Assembly: GCF_014596515.1 (NCBI RefSeq)
Contig: NZ_MSJQ01000062.1
Span: 1 to 64,000 of the forward strand
From: Streptomyces sp. CBMA156
GTDB lineage: Bacteria > Actinomycetota > Actinomycetes > Streptomycetales > Streptomycetaceae
DNA: 64,000 nt
Direction of reading: 5' to 3'
Part shown: positions 36,900 through 46,019 of the stretch, piece after piece
Layout: every line of letters begins with the position of its first letter
Numbering within the stretch: position 1 is the first letter of the stretch
Made by a program: the position numbers and the translations under genes
The notes under the pieces: model-generated
What the model saw: only the letters and a program-made list of their open reading frames with translations
What the model was told of the DNA's origin: nothing
Databases searched by the model: none

Positions 36900-37804
36900 T
36901 GACTTCACGAGTCGTGAACAAAGCCACCACCACGGCGCGCACGATCCGGTTGATCGTGTCGGAGCGGGCCAGGCGAGCGCCCCGGGCCCGGTTGGAAGAC
37001 CCGGTCAGTAGCGCGCCCCGAGAGAGGTAGGTGCCGTGGGCGGGGCTGATGACACGGCCGGTGAGCGGGTCGGGCTCGTACGTCCCGGCAACGGTCCACC
37101 CGACGTAGGCGTCCAGGGCGCGGGCGGCGTCCCGGTTGACGGTGACGGTGGTCAGGGCAGTGTTCTCCGCGTTCTTGGGCTGTACCTTCCAGCTGGTTCG
37201 GAAGCCCTCGTTGACCCGGTCCTCCAGGTCGAGGGCGAGGATCGTGCCGGGGCGTAGCTTCTCGTGCCCGAAGTAGCTGTTGAGCAGCAGGTAGATCAGG
37301 GCTCGGTCGCGCAGAGCGTCGCGGCCGGTCAGGCGGTCGGCAGCATGCATCATCCACCTCGGGCCGTCGCCCCTCAAGCCGGTGCGCTTGAGGTCGGCCG
37401 GCACAGGGGCCCCGACGAGGCGGGCCCGGGTGAGTTCGGTGTCGACCCCGTCGGTGACACCCAGTGCGAGCAGGTGCTGGTAGAAGCTTGTGACGCGGAG
37501 ACCATCACGGCTCGGGTGGCAAGGGCGCGCTCTCGTGCTCGTCAGAGATCCACACCCCGATGTTGGCCCGTGCGCAGGCGTAGGGGTCGAGTCTGTCTCC
37601 GAGGTCGCACCAGTTGAGCCAGGCTGTGGTGTAGGCGCGGTAGTGGCGGCGGGCCTCGGCGGAGAAACTGCCGGAGGCCAGCTTGTACGGGGACCCCTCG
37701 GCGGTCCAGGCGGCGAGCTGCCGGTAGGCGTCGTGGGCATCGCCGCACGGGGCCAGGCGCTCGGGTCCACAGCAGGTCGAGTGGAGGTGCGGGGCATTCG
37801 TCAC
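36900..37804 (-). pseudogene. Tyrosine-recombinase-like gene with a frameshift and lost 3' end
   Basis: The N-terminal frame from ATG 37804 (CGDAHDAYRQLAAWTAEGSP; AEARRHYRAYTTAWLNWCDL; ARANIGVWISDEHE) continues after a one-base shift near 37510 with GLRVTSFYQHLLALGVTDGV, RDRALIYLLLNSYFGHEK and LSRGALLTGSSNRARGARLA. This is the layout of tyrosine recombinases, but the HxxR and Tyr boxes at the C-terminus cannot be found before the frame degrades near 36900. Probably inactive. Confidence 0.55.
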
Positions 37805-37968
37805 CTCGGAACTCTAGCCATCCTAAGTGTGGTAACGGACCTGCCTGTGTGGGCTGAACGACAACTCTGGTCGTCCCCGTCGCATCCTCACGTTGTCGCT
37901 GTCGTGAAAAAGCGCCAGCAGGCCCTAAGGTCCGGAACCCGCTGCCGCTTGTCAGTGCCCGTCCGGCA

Positions 37969-40116
37969 TCAACCGAACGTCGGGACGATTCTCTTCTTGC
38001 CGCCCTCCGTCTTCCAGGAGATGCGGGCGTCGAAGGTCTTGCCCTGGGCCGAGACGAAGCCCGTGCCCTGGATGGTCTTGCCCGCCGCCAGGTCCTTGCG
38101 CTGAGTGTCGGTGAAGGTCACTTGGCACCAGGACTGCGGCGGCTCGGCGTCGGAGCCGAAATCGGGGACAATCTTCTTCGCCTTTGCGTCCCAGCTGATC
38201 CTGCAGCAGAAGTTCTTGCCCGTCCGCGCGCTGACGAAGTCGTTGATCTCCAGCGACTGTCCTGACAGAAGTGCTGTGACCTCCGCCGGCGTGAACGTCC
38301 GACCAGACCATTTCGTCGGCCTGTCCAGCACCTCCAGCTGGAACCCCTTCAGGCCCAGATCAGCGCGCATGGACGCGGCGTTCCTCGCCATCGTGGCGAT
38401 GTCCTCGCGTACCCAGTCGGCGACGACGGCCAGCCGCTCCTCGGCGGTGGCCGTTCCGGCGGCGATGTCGCGCATGTCGGCGTAGACCTTTTCGGTGAGC
38501 CCGAGATCACCGATGCGCGTGCCGGGCAGGAGCCTCCAGCTCATCTCGCCGGCCTGCGCCAGCCTGAGCTTCCGGCCCTTCTCGGTCAGCAGCGGATACT
38601 TCGCCCTGTCGTTGGTGACTTCCGAGTACGTCGACGTGCGGGTAGCGCCCGTGCCCACGTCACGCTTCTCGAGCTGCTTCATGAGCCACTTCATCGTCGG
38701 GTGTTCGGGGCGCTTGTTCGCGCCCTCGAAGATGAACGGATCAGCGTTCCGTCCCAGACCCTTGCCGGACTCGTTCCCATCGTCCTCGGCCGGGCCGTCG
38801 CCGGCGTCCGGATCGAACACGGCACGCCAGCCAGGGGACTTGGGCACGTTGGCGATGCCGGTGAAGTCCGGGTACCTCTCCACGTGGCCCTTCTGCTGCT
38901 CGTAGAGGTAGTCCTCGGAGAGCATGGCCAGATAGCTCTTCGCGAGCATCTCGTAGATGAGCCGCCCGGCCTTGCCGTACTTGCGCTCGACCTCGTCCAG
39001 CGACGAGGGCACTTTCGGTCCCGGACGGTTCGCGCCGTGAGCGCCCTGGGGCTTCACATGCGTGGAGCGAGATCGGCGGTGCGTCAGAAGCCCAGCGTCG
39101 ACGCCGACCACCGCGGCGATCTTGTCGACCAGCGGCGCGAGGTCCTTGAACTGCTCAGGGGTGATCGTCTTGTCCTCGGTGCGCGGGTAGGAGACAACCT
39201 GGTCCTCGTACATCTTCTGGTAGGTCGAGAGCGTCAGGTTCGCCTTCACGTCCTTGCCGACGAGCATCGAAGACAGAGAGGCAAGGTCGAGCAGCTTCGG
39301 TGGCGCGGTCTTCTTGTCCGCCTTGCTCTCCAGGACGACAGCGGAAGGGCTGTACTGCTGCGGCACCTGGCCCTTCAGGTCGAACCGCGACTCGTCCGGA
39401 TTCGTGTACATGACGTCGTTCTCGTCGCGGAAGCGACTCTGGAAGAAAGGTTTCTTGACGTAGGTGTCGTAGTCCTTCTGCTGGTCGCCGACGAGAGAGA
39501 CCATCGCCGACTTCAGTCGGCCCTGGCGCAGCACGAGATCCTGGCCCGACTGGCGGCTCATCGCCGTGGCGATACGAGTGAACTGCATCGAGAGGTAGTC
39601 CCACTGCGAGCGGTACATCGCCTTGCGGTAATCGCTCTCGTCCTGCATGGACTTCACAGGCCGGCGCTGCTCGAAGGCCTTCTGGATCGAAGCCTTCGAC
39701 TCATCGGTGAACTCCATTCGGCTGAACTGCTTGCCATGGAAGCCGAGTTCATCGATCGCCTCCCAGAAGAGCAGGTCGCCCTCGCCGGACGGATCCAGGT
39801 CCGTGGCGATGACGATCTCGTCGCCGCGGTCGAGCGCGCTGCGCAGCGTCTTGATGACGTCCGCGACGTTCTTCTGCTGCTCGCGCTTCCACGTCAGCTC
39901 ATCGGGATCCCAGGGCAGATTGCCCAGATCCCACTTCTGGTAGGCGCCCGCGAGCGAGGGGTTCACCATCGCGTGCGGCTGGGCGAACTCATAGAGATGG
40001 CCCCGCAGGCTCGCCACCTCATAAGCCGTGCCCTTGTAGCTGCCCTTCGCCCCGCCGAGGGCGCTGGCCATGTTCCTCGCTGCGCTCGGCTTCTCCGCCA
40101 CCACGATCGCGACCAT
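37969..40116 (-). CDS. Type IA DNA topoisomerase (topoisomerase III-like)
   Basis: A 715-aa enzyme that relaxes or decatenates DNA by single-strand passage. The TOPRIM domain comes first (VVAEKPSAARN near the N-terminus; ATDLDPSGEGDLLFWE at 104-119). The core domain holds the nucleophile Tyr310 in VVSYPRTEDKT. Two C-terminal topoisomerase repeats follow (TFTPAEVTALLSGQSLEIND; TFTDTQRKDLAAGKTIQGTG), each ending KKIVPDFG or KKRIVPTFG. AAGGAG precedes ATG 40116. Topoisomerase genes accompany Gram-positive conjugation clusters such as pSK41, which fits the neighbours here. Confidence 0.9.
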   Translation of the reverse strand: MVAIVVAEKPSAARNMASALGGAKGSYKGTAYEVASLRGHLYEFAQPHAMVNPSLAGAYQKWDLGNLPWDPDELTWKREQQKNVADVIKTLRSALDRGDEIVIATDLDPSGEGDLLFWEAIDELGFHGKQFSRMEFTDESKASIQKAFEQRRPVKSMQDESDYRKAMYRSQWDYLSMQFTRIATAMSRQSGQDLVLRQGRLKSAMVSLVGDQQKDYDTYVKKPFFQSRFRDENDVMYTNPDESRFDLKGQVPQQYSPSAVVLESKADKKTAPPKLLDLASLSSMLVGKDVKANLTLSTYQKMYEDQVVSYPRTEDKTITPEQFKDLAPLVDKIAAVVGVDAGLLTHRRSRSTHVKPQGAHGANRPGPKVPSSLDEVERKYGKAGRLIYEMLAKSYLAMLSEDYLYEQQKGHVERYPDFTGIANVPKSPGWRAVFDPDAGDGPAEDDGNESGKGLGRNADPFIFEGANKRPEHPTMKWLMKQLEKRDVGTGATRTSTYSEVTNDRAKYPLLTEKGRKLRLAQAGEMSWRLLPGTRIGDLGLTEKVYADMRDIAAGTATAEERLAVVADWVREDIATMARNAASMRADLGLKGFQLEVLDRPTKWSGRTFTPAEVTALLSGQSLEINDFVSARTGKNFCCRISWDAKAKKIVPDFGSDAEPPQSWCQVTFTDTQRKDLAAGKTIQGTGFVSAQGKTFDARISWKTEGGKKRIVPTFG

Positions 40117-40706
40117 GCCTGACTCCTTGTCGTCATCGACTCATAAGCTATTCGATCCTACTCGAAAGAGGCGGCAAAGTGGGACATGAATGGCCATTTG
40201 AGAAGATCCTTGGGTAGTGCTACGGATGTGTAGAGAAACCCGGTGCTGGCGGGCTCTTCGGGCAATCATCGTTCGCCGGAAAAGGAGCGGACCTCCGAGA
40301 GGAGACTTCTCGGAGGGTCTTCGTCTGCCGCGAGCGCTACTACCGAGTCGGCATCGCTACACCGAGCCGGACGCGGTACACCCGCAGCACCTTGCCGAGC
40401 GTCTCGAGCCCCTCAGGGTGCTTCAGGCCTTTCTCCGGCTCCTTCGGTCGGACGGGCCGCACTCCAGCTACCTCGGCAACCTGCTTGCGCGTCGCCCGCC
40501 CCCCTGATCGTGATCAGCAGATCCGGCAGGTCCACTGCGAGGTCCTCGAACATCCGGAACTTCTCCCGCTCGCCAGGCGCGTGTGGCCGAGGTGAATCGC
40601 GCCACAACTCTCCTCGCACCAGTACCGGCTCATCGACGCATGCTCCCGGAGCCTCGCGGGGATCTCCTGCTCGCTCCGGCAACGGCGCTTGAAGGCCCAT
40701 GCCCCT
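40117..40706. other. 590-base stretch with possible small-gene debris
   Basis: Minus-strand peptides look partly coding: MSRYWCEESCGAIHLGH (small Cys/His protein-like), MFEDLAVDLPDLLITIRGAG and TRKQVAEVAGVRPVRP continuing to LGKVLRVYRVRLGVAMPTR. They lie in different frames and no single complete gene can be drawn. The AT-richer 40120-40200 segment (agctattcgatcctactcg) probably holds the promoter of the topoisomerase gene. Confidence 0.4.
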
Positions 40707-40895
40707 TCACTCTGCGTCCGGCATCCGCGCGGCGCGTCCTCGGACTGCGAGGCCGGTGACGCCATACCCGCAACACCGTGGAATGCAGTACAGGCCGAGG
40801 TGCACCGGGTCCTGGGCGCGGAGGCCCAGACTCTTGCCGTACGTCTTGCAGCGCTGTCGGACGGGGAAGAGCTTCGCCTTGCCCGTCGCGGTCAT
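40707..40895 (-). CDS. Small Cys-containing protein coupled to the mobilisation genes
   Basis: A 62-aa basic protein (MTATGKAKLFPVRQRCKTYG; HLGLYCIPRCCGYGVTGLAV). Its ATG overlaps the stop of the upstream gene (ATGA at 40892-40895), which argues for translation. The Cys cluster might bind metal. Family not recognised. It lies between the mobilisation-type genes and the topoisomerase. Confidence 0.5.
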   Translation of the reverse strand: MTATGKAKLFPVRQRCKTYGKSLGLRAQDPVHLGLYCIPRCCGYGVTGLAVRGRAARMPDAE

Positions 40896-42052
40896 CGGAT
40901 CGGCCGGCCTTCCCGCTCGCGTTCAAGCTTCGACTGCTTTCTGGTCGCCTCCCGGACCATGTCCCGGAGATGGATCGCCTCCTTGTGCGTGATCGGCGCG
41001 TCGTGGAGGTTGTGCGAGCCGCGCAGGAAGTTCTCCGTACGGTCGGCGATGGAGTACGCCAGCGCCTGCTCGACCACCGCGGTGGTCTGGCGCACCTCGC
41101 CCAACTCGTCCCGCAGCTTGCGCAGCAGCCCGTCCCGCTCGTGTTCGGAGGCCTCGATGTTCACCAGGCGCGCCACCACACTGCCCAGTAGCGGGTCGCG
41201 GGAGCGGAACAGCTCGACCGCGCGCTCGGTGGCAGGATCGACATCAAGATGCAGGTCGAGCTGCGCCAACAGGAACGCTGTCACCAGCGTGCCCTGACTC
41301 AACCGCCGACTGAACTCCCGAGCGGCGCTGTCGCTCACCCCCAGCGCACGAACCGCGGCTGCTCGAACCTGCTCCCGCAGCGCGTTCATGATGCTCTCGG
41401 GCAGCGCCTTGATGTGCGGCTGGCTCTGCACGCCGACGAGCCGGAAGCCGGACTGGGGGAGCGTGGCGGCCCCGGTTGTACTGCCCGAACCTCCCTTCGA
41501 GGTCGCGTTCTGCGCGGCGTCCTGATGGTCGGTGAACTGCAGCGATCCGGACGTTGCGTGTTCGGGTTCATCCGGTGCGGAGACGACGTCATGAGCAGCC
41601 ATTTCGGCTGCAGCTGCATCCTTAAGGTCCGGCTGTGTCCCGGGAGTCGGAACGGCATCAGCCGCAAGCCCCGCCGGTGCACCTCCCGAGGGCACCCTGT
41701 CAGCGGAGTTCTGTCCTCCATCGACATCACCGTGCTGATGGGATCCCCCGGCCCGCTCGGAGTCGCCGGCATCGGGCTCGTGGTCCGGTTCCAGGTTCGG
41801 TCGATCCGTTGCGGCATCCACATCGAGATCCGCCCGCGGACCTCCACCCGTGAGTTGAGAGCCGACGTCACCGGCCTCATCGAACTGCACCTTCGGCTCA
41901 AGCGTCCCCGCCTCAGCCCCGGGCCGTGCCGCCTGGACCTGGACACGTCCGCTCCCACCGCTCCTGTAGGCGTCGAGGAAAGACGTGTCCACCTCCATCA
42001 CCTCGTTGGTAGGCGTGGTCGCCTCCAGCATCTCTGCGAAATCCCGACTCAT
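40892..42052 (-). CDS. Uncharacterised protein coupled to the MobC-like gene
   Basis: A 386-aa protein. A short N-terminal helix (RDFAEMLEATTPTNEVMEVD) is followed by a ~200-residue acidic, Pro/Gly/Ala-rich disordered part and a C-terminal helical domain (LPESIMNALREQVRAAAVRA; LVTAFLLAQLDLHLDVDPAT; HERDGLLRKLRDELGEVRQT). ATG 42052 overlaps the stop of the MobC-like gene (ATGA), so they are expressed together. A role in the relaxosome or in partition is suggested by context only; no relaxase motif is present. Confidence 0.7.
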   Translation of the reverse strand: MSRDFAEMLEATTPTNEVMEVDTSFLDAYRSGGSGRVQVQAARPGAEAGTLEPKVQFDEAGDVGSQLTGGGPRADLDVDAATDRPNLEPDHEPDAGDSERAGGSHQHGDVDGGQNSADRVPSGGAPAGLAADAVPTPGTQPDLKDAAAAEMAAHDVVSAPDEPEHATSGSLQFTDHQDAAQNATSKGGSGSTTGAATLPQSGFRLVGVQSQPHIKALPESIMNALREQVRAAAVRALGVSDSAAREFSRRLSQGTLVTAFLLAQLDLHLDVDPATERAVELFRSRDPLLGSVVARLVNIEASEHERDGLLRKLRDELGEVRQTTAVVEQALAYSIADRTENFLRGSHNLHDAPITHKEAIHLRDMVREATRKQSKLEREREGRPIR

Positions 42053-42441
42053 GCGAGCCCACCGTCCTCGTGGTCCAGGAGGTAGTTGTCGCCGCGGGTG
42101 AGCCCGATCAGCGAGTCGAAGCCCGTGGTGACGACGCGTTCGAGGTTCGCCGAGTTCTTCGCCAGTGCCGCAACCTGGTCGACGAGCTCGTTGAGCCGCG
42201 CGATCTCCAGGGTCGGCAGGTCGTAGTCGAGGTTCTCGCGCCGGATCTTCTCGACCACCGCCTCGGCCACGTACTCGTTCAACGAGGAGAACCCGCGCTT
42301 GTCGGCCCAGTACTCCGCTCGCTGCTTGTCGTCCGGGTCCAGCCGGATGAACATGCCCTGGCGGCCACTGCTGCTTTGCGTTGCGCCCTTCTTCGTGTCG
42401 CGCGCGGACTGGGTCTTCTTCAAATCCCGTGGGACGGTCAT
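42049..42441 (-). CDS. MobC-like ribbon-helix-helix protein
   Basis: A 130-aa protein. The basic N-terminal tail is followed by a ribbon-helix-helix fold (GMFIRLDPDDKQRAEYWADK, then GFSSLNEYVAEAVVEKIRRE) and a C-terminal helical region (LNELVDQVAALAKNSANLER). This matches small DNA-binding accessory proteins of plasmid mobilisation (MobC-type), which bind near oriT. AAGGAG precedes ATG 42441. If the assignment is right, an origin of transfer may lie just upstream (42442-42498), an AT-richer segment containing tttataaa on the minus strand. Confidence 0.65.
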   Translation of the reverse strand: MTVPRDLKKTQSARDTKKGATQSSSGRQGMFIRLDPDDKQRAEYWADKRGFSSLNEYVAEAVVEKIRRENLDYDLPTLEIARLNELVDQVAALAKNSANLERVVTTGFDSLIGLTRGDNYLLDHEDGGLA

Positions 42442-42498
42442 GCGCGACTTCTCCTTGCCATAGTCGACTCTCCAATGGGGGTGCTTTATAAACGCTAC

Positions 42499-43002
42499 TC
42501 AATGAGCCATCTGTGTTCTTGTAGTTGACATTCGGATGTATGTGGAGTCACTGACGTGCTCAGTCGGCCCTCCCTGGCAGGGCAGTGCCGCAGCAGGCGA
42601 CCCTGTCGGAGGGGGAAGGGGTTGGGCCGGGTCGCCTGCTGCGGGCCACGCCGGCTTCCGCTTGACCTGCGCCACCTCGACGCCGGGCCTTTTGTCTGCC
42701 GGATGGACTCCCCTCCAGGTGCCTGGCGTGGGACTCGGCGTCGCGTTCGTCCTGTAGTCGGCGAGTCCATCGGTGAACCTCGGCGACTGGATCGCCTTGT
42801 CCTTGACATCGGGTAGGTGTCCGACAGGCGACCCAGCGTCGATGGCCTCGGCGGTGCTCGCAGTCGGATCCGGTGTGGATCGCGACCATGGCGCCTGGGT
42901 TGTGCCGCCGTCGCCTCTGGAGCATCCGGCCAGCAGGCCGCCTGCGGCCACAGCGAGTGCCGCAGCAGCGAGCACAGCCCTCCTCCTTCTCCAGGTCTTC
43001 AT
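42499..43002 (-). CDS. Lipoprotein of the conjugation region
   Basis: A 167-aa protein. Basic start MKTWRRRRAV, hydrophobic core and lipobox LLAGC mark an exported lipoprotein. The mature part is Pro/Thr/Ser-rich without a recognisable fold (SPVGHLPDVKDKAIQSPRFT; VEVAQVKRKPAWPAAGDPAQ). GAGGTGAGAAG precedes ATG 43002. It lies 57 bp upstream of the MobC-like gene on the same strand and may head the mobilisation operon. Confidence 0.72.
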   Translation of the reverse strand: MKTWRRRRAVLAAAALAVAAGGLLAGCSRGDGGTTQAPWSRSTPDPTASTAEAIDAGSPVGHLPDVKDKAIQSPRFTDGLADYRTNATPSPTPGTWRGVHPADKRPGVEVAQVKRKPAWPAAGDPAQPLPPPTGSPAAALPCQGGPTEHVSDSTYIRMSTTRTQMAH

Positions 43003-43311
43003 CGCTTCTCACCTCACCTGACCTGTCGCCGTCTAGTCTGATTGAATCTACTGGCCTTTGAGGGTACCTTGCGCAAATGCCTATCAAGTGCCAGTCTGTG
43101 GCGAGTTGGAAAGGCCGTGAGGTAAGGGGCCGGAGAGGGCGCGCCCGAGTCCCGTCCGGCACACAGGGTGCGTGCGGGCTGGTTTGGCGGACGGGGATCA
43201 ACGGAGTTGATCCGGGCGCTCTGTGGCGCGTCGCGCGCGCGCCGACTGCGAGCGGCCCTCTGCCGAGTGGCCGTTCATGGGCTTTTCATCCCCTCCCGCG
43301 AAGGGCTGACT
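43003..43311. other. Divergent intergenic region
   Basis: Separates the minus-strand conjugation genes from the plus-strand small-gene array. It probably contains promoters for both directions. An AT-richer segment (gtctagtctgattgaatc, 43033-43050) lies upstream of the lipoprotein gene. No other feature seen. Confidence 0.4.
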
Positions 43312-43755
43312 ATGCATGCCGCACACGTCCCCGCACCTATGAAGTTAGGTCCGGTCGTCTACACCGACCGGGAGCTCCTGTGCGTGCTCATCCGCCTGGC
43401 GCAGGGGGAAGGCACTCTCGGGCGTCGCACGTTCGAACGGCGCCGCAAGGGCGCGGGCCCGTCGGCTCCGCTCTACGAGCGCCGCTTCGGCAGCTGGAAC
43501 CGCGCGCTGGAGCTCGCGGGCCTCGACGCGGTCGCACAGCCCGAGCAGCTGCAGAATGCGACAACGAAGTGGACCCAGGAGCAACTCATCGTCGCGATCC
43601 GCTGGTGTCTGCTGGTAACGGGGTCCACGACGCTGGCGGCCTACGAGGCTTGGCGCACTGATCCGGCGAATCCGAAGTCCGATGTTCCGCCGGCCACCAC
43701 CATCCGCTTCCGGATGGGCAGTTGGTCGCGAGCCACCGAACTGGCTTGCAGCTGA
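43312..43755 (+). CDS. Homing-endonuclease-associated-repeat protein
   Basis: A 147-aa protein with two helical DNA-binding repeats of the kind found beside HNH homing endonucleases: TFERRRKGAGPSAPLYERRF then GSWNRALELAGL, and AAYEAWRTDPANP followed by TTIRFRMGSWSRATELA. No HNH nuclease domain is attached, so it is probably a DNA-binding protein. ATG 43312 follows GAAGGG. It opens the plus-strand array. Confidence 0.7.
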   Translation: MHAAHVPAPMKLGPVVYTDRELLCVLIRLAQGEGTLGRRTFERRRKGAGPSAPLYERRFGSWNRALELAGLDAVAQPEQLQNATTKWTQEQLIVAIRWCLLVTGSTTLAAYEAWRTDPANPKSDVPPATTIRFRMGSWSRATELACS

Positions 43756-43835
43756 AGTCCATCGGCATCTGCGATGCCGTTCACGCCGCACTGTGGGCAG
43801 GGCCGAGTCGGCGGATTTTCCCGGGAAGGGGATTC

Positions 43836-44345
43836 ATGACGGATGTAGTCACTGTCTGCATTCTGGAGCCGTGCTGCGAGAAGTCGGAGCCGGGCTATAC
43901 ACCGAGACCGAAGCCCTACTACGTGCGCACCCCGGGCTCGTCCGACTCGTGCAACCACCTCCGTAGCGAGCGGCGGAAAGCCATGATCACGGAGTACGGG
44001 ACGCGTGGGGAGGCCGAAGCCGAGTATCAGGGCAAGGCGTGCGGCTGGGGGTCGACGGATGGGTGGCTGTACGAGGGCGAGATGCCGCCGGAGGGGGAGC
44101 GGTTCCGGATCCTGCCGATCAAGGGCACCCTGACCACGCACTTCTGGCACGGGGAGCCGGTCGAGATCCCGTTCCCGACCATCGACCTGGCCCGCGAGTA
44201 TGCCGAGGAGTACCACGAGTATCCCGACGGCGGATTCCACAAGCAGATCCTCTACAACATCGTCGGTGACCAGGACACGGTCGTGCGCTGGTCGTCCTAC
44301 ACGGTCAAGGTCGGAACCGAGCTGGCCGCGGGCGACTGGGCGTAG
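43836..44345 (+). CDS. Array gene 1: hypothetical protein
   Basis: A 169-aa acidic protein, Tyr- and Glu-rich (STDGWLYEGEMPPEGERFRI; LAREYAEEYHEYPDGGFHKQ), with several Cys near the N-terminus (VCILEPCCEKS). ATG 43836 follows GGGAAGGGG; an internal ATG at 43983 is a possible alternative. Followed by 281 bases without a gene. Not recognised. Confidence 0.65.
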   Translation: MTDVVTVCILEPCCEKSEPGYTPRPKPYYVRTPGSSDSCNHLRSERRKAMITEYGTRGEAEAEYQGKACGWGSTDGWLYEGEMPPEGERFRILPIKGTLTTHFWHGEPVEIPFPTIDLAREYAEEYHEYPDGGFHKQILYNIVGDQDTVVRWSSYTVKVGTELAAGDWA

Positions 44346-44626
44346 CGCGTACTGAGCTGGCGGGTGAGCGTAGATCCGCTGCCTGACCAGATCCTGTGGT
44401 TCTAGCGGAAGCGGCCGTAGAGCAGACGGAGACGGATACGAGTGCATCGGGCCCTGTCCGACGCGCGACCGACCTCTGGGCGAAGCGCTATCCGCTGGCA
44501 TCCGTCCCGACCTTCGGAAGCAACTCGGTGCGACATATCTGAACAGCAGTGCTGCCTCCGTGTCCGGCCTCTGCCACCCCGTGCTGCCTGTCCTCCCCAG
44601 CGGTGTCTCATCCGCCTTTACTCACC

Positions 44627-45082
44627 ATGACAAGGAACATCGTGTTCAAAACTCCCTTGGCTGTGCCCCCGTGCGACGCGGCCCCCGCTGATGTCTCCGA
44701 AGCCCTCACCCGGCTCACCGAGGCCCAGGACCTCCCCTTCCACCGGTGGGACCGTGCGTACAGCGCGCGTATCCAGAACCTGGCCGGATGGCTGCACTGC
44801 GCCGCGATGTGGCGGGGCCAAGATCTCACCGAAGCCGCCGACGTCCCCGAAGGGGGCGGCCAGGTCGTGCTCCACGCTCTGATCGACGCGCATGCAGCCA
44901 TGCTGGCCCGCCACGAAGCCGAGCTCGCGCCGTACAAGGATGCCGGCGGAGCACTGCTCGGCGAGGACTACGACGAACACGACAGGGTCGCCGACCGGCA
45001 CATCGAGGAGGTCGTGGAGATGCTCGGCCTCGTCATGGCGGTGCTGGTCGGCGAGTTCGGACGGCCGACGAGCACCCCGTAA
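44627..45082 (+). CDS. Array gene 2: hypothetical protein
   Basis: A 151-aa helical acidic protein (AARIQNLAGW-like segment preceding LHCAAMWRGQDLTEAADVPE; HIEEVVEMLGLVMAVLVGEF). The start may be ATG 44627 or GTG 44642; AAGGA lies 5 bases before the latter. Soluble, no signal. Similar in style (acidic, one-domain) to the following genes. Not recognised. Confidence 0.65.
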   Translation: MTRNIVFKTPLAVPPCDAAPADVSEALTRLTEAQDLPFHRWDRAYSARIQNLAGWLHCAAMWRGQDLTEAADVPEGGGQVVLHALIDAHAAMLARHEAELAPYKDAGGALLGEDYDEHDRVADRHIEEVVEMLGLVMAVLVGEFGRPTSTP

Positions 45083-45170
45083 CCGCATCTCCCGCTCGGG
45101 CTCGGGCCACAGCGGCAGCGGGCTGCCCGGCCCTGCCATACCCCTTCATCTCAAGGAGACACTCACCCCG

Positions 45171-45365
45171 ATGTCCACTCTCGACCTTGTGTGGCGGGCC
45201 CACAAGACCGCCGACTGCCTGAGCAACAGCCTCGCCTTCTTCTACGAGGACGGCTATCCGGCCGGCGTCACCGGTCTCACCGAATCCCAGCGGCAGACCC
45301 TCGCCGGCCAGCTCGGCGCACTCCAGCAGGATCTCGCCAAAGTGGGCGTTGTGCCAACCTCTTGA
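45171..45365 (+). CDS. Array gene 3: small helical protein (64 aa)
   Basis: MSTLDLVWRAHKTADCLSNS, then LAFFYEDGYPAGVTGLTESQ and a Leu/Gln-rich helix. AAGGAG stands 11 bases before ATG 45171. It is too short for domain assignment. The pattern resembles small helical phage or plasmid proteins. Confidence 0.65.
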   Translation: MSTLDLVWRAHKTADCLSNSLAFFYEDGYPAGVTGLTESQRQTLAGQLGALQQDLAKVGVVPTS

Positions 45366-45506
45366 GACGCTGGTACCCCTCCACCCGGCGCTCCTGCGCC
45401 GAGTCTCTGCCGTGGTCGGACGGCGAGCATAAGTGCCTGATTCTGAACCCCCAGCACTGTCAGAGACAGGCACTGACCCACCACCAACCAGGATCGAGGG
45501 AAACCG

Positions 45507-46019
45507 ATGACGACCTACCAGGCCACCGCGGGGCCGGGGAAGCAGTCCCCTCCCGCGCCGCTCGACCCGGCCGCGCTGCGGCAGCTGTCCCGCCACGCGA
45601 GCGACGTGCTCTCGCCCGCCGGCCTGGTGCAGGACACTCCGCCCCTGGCCGAGGCGGGAGCCCACCTGTCGATCGCGCTCATGCAGTTGTGCCGGACCGA
45701 GGATTCCGTGGGGACACGGATCGCCTCCATGATGCAGTCGGTTGAGATTCTGGCGCTGGAGTACACCGGGCACGGCGCTATCGACGTAGACCAGCTGGGG
45801 ATCATCGGCGGTATCTCGCAGGTGCTGGAACACCAGTCGGCAATGCTCGCGACGGCGCAGGCGCTGGAGGTGCAGGCCCTCAAGTTGCGCCACGCGGCGC
45901 TGGTTGGCCGACTGCTGGAGTCGGCCGACGAGCAGTCGGCCCGTCTGGCGCGGGAACGGGTCAAGTCCGCGGAAGCCGTTGGCGAGACGGTGGAGACCCT
46001 GTGGGAGGGGAATCACTGA
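45507..46019 (+). CDS. Array gene 4: hypothetical helical protein
   Basis: A 170-aa protein, almost all helix (AALRQLSRHASDVLSPAGLV; ALEVQALKLRHAALVGRLLE; ADEQSARLARERVKSAEAVG). GAGGGAAA precedes ATG 45507. Its stop overlaps the start of the next gene (TGATG). Not recognised. Confidence 0.7.
   Translation: MTTYQATAGPGKQSPPAPLDPAALRQLSRHASDVLSPAGLVQDTPPLAEAGAHLSIALMQLCRTEDSVGTRIASMMQSVEILALEYTGHGAIDVDQLGIIGGISQVLEHQSAMLATAQALEVQALKLRHAALVGRLLESADEQSARLARERVKSAEAVGETVETLWEGNH

Noticed and set aside
36444-36902. Plus-strand 152-codon frame
   Set aside because: Arg/Thr/Gly-rich, no ribosome site, no domain; likely chance in GC-rich DNA.
38701-40122. Long plus-strand open frame (473 codons) across the topoisomerase gene
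   Set aside because: It is the antisense shadow of a clearly identified topoisomerase; composition is Leu/Arg/Val-rich low-sense sequence typical of GC-rich antisense frames.
43077-43661. Plus-strand frame overlapping the HEAR-repeat gene
   Set aside because: Different frame from the recognisable repeats; composition typical of a shadow.
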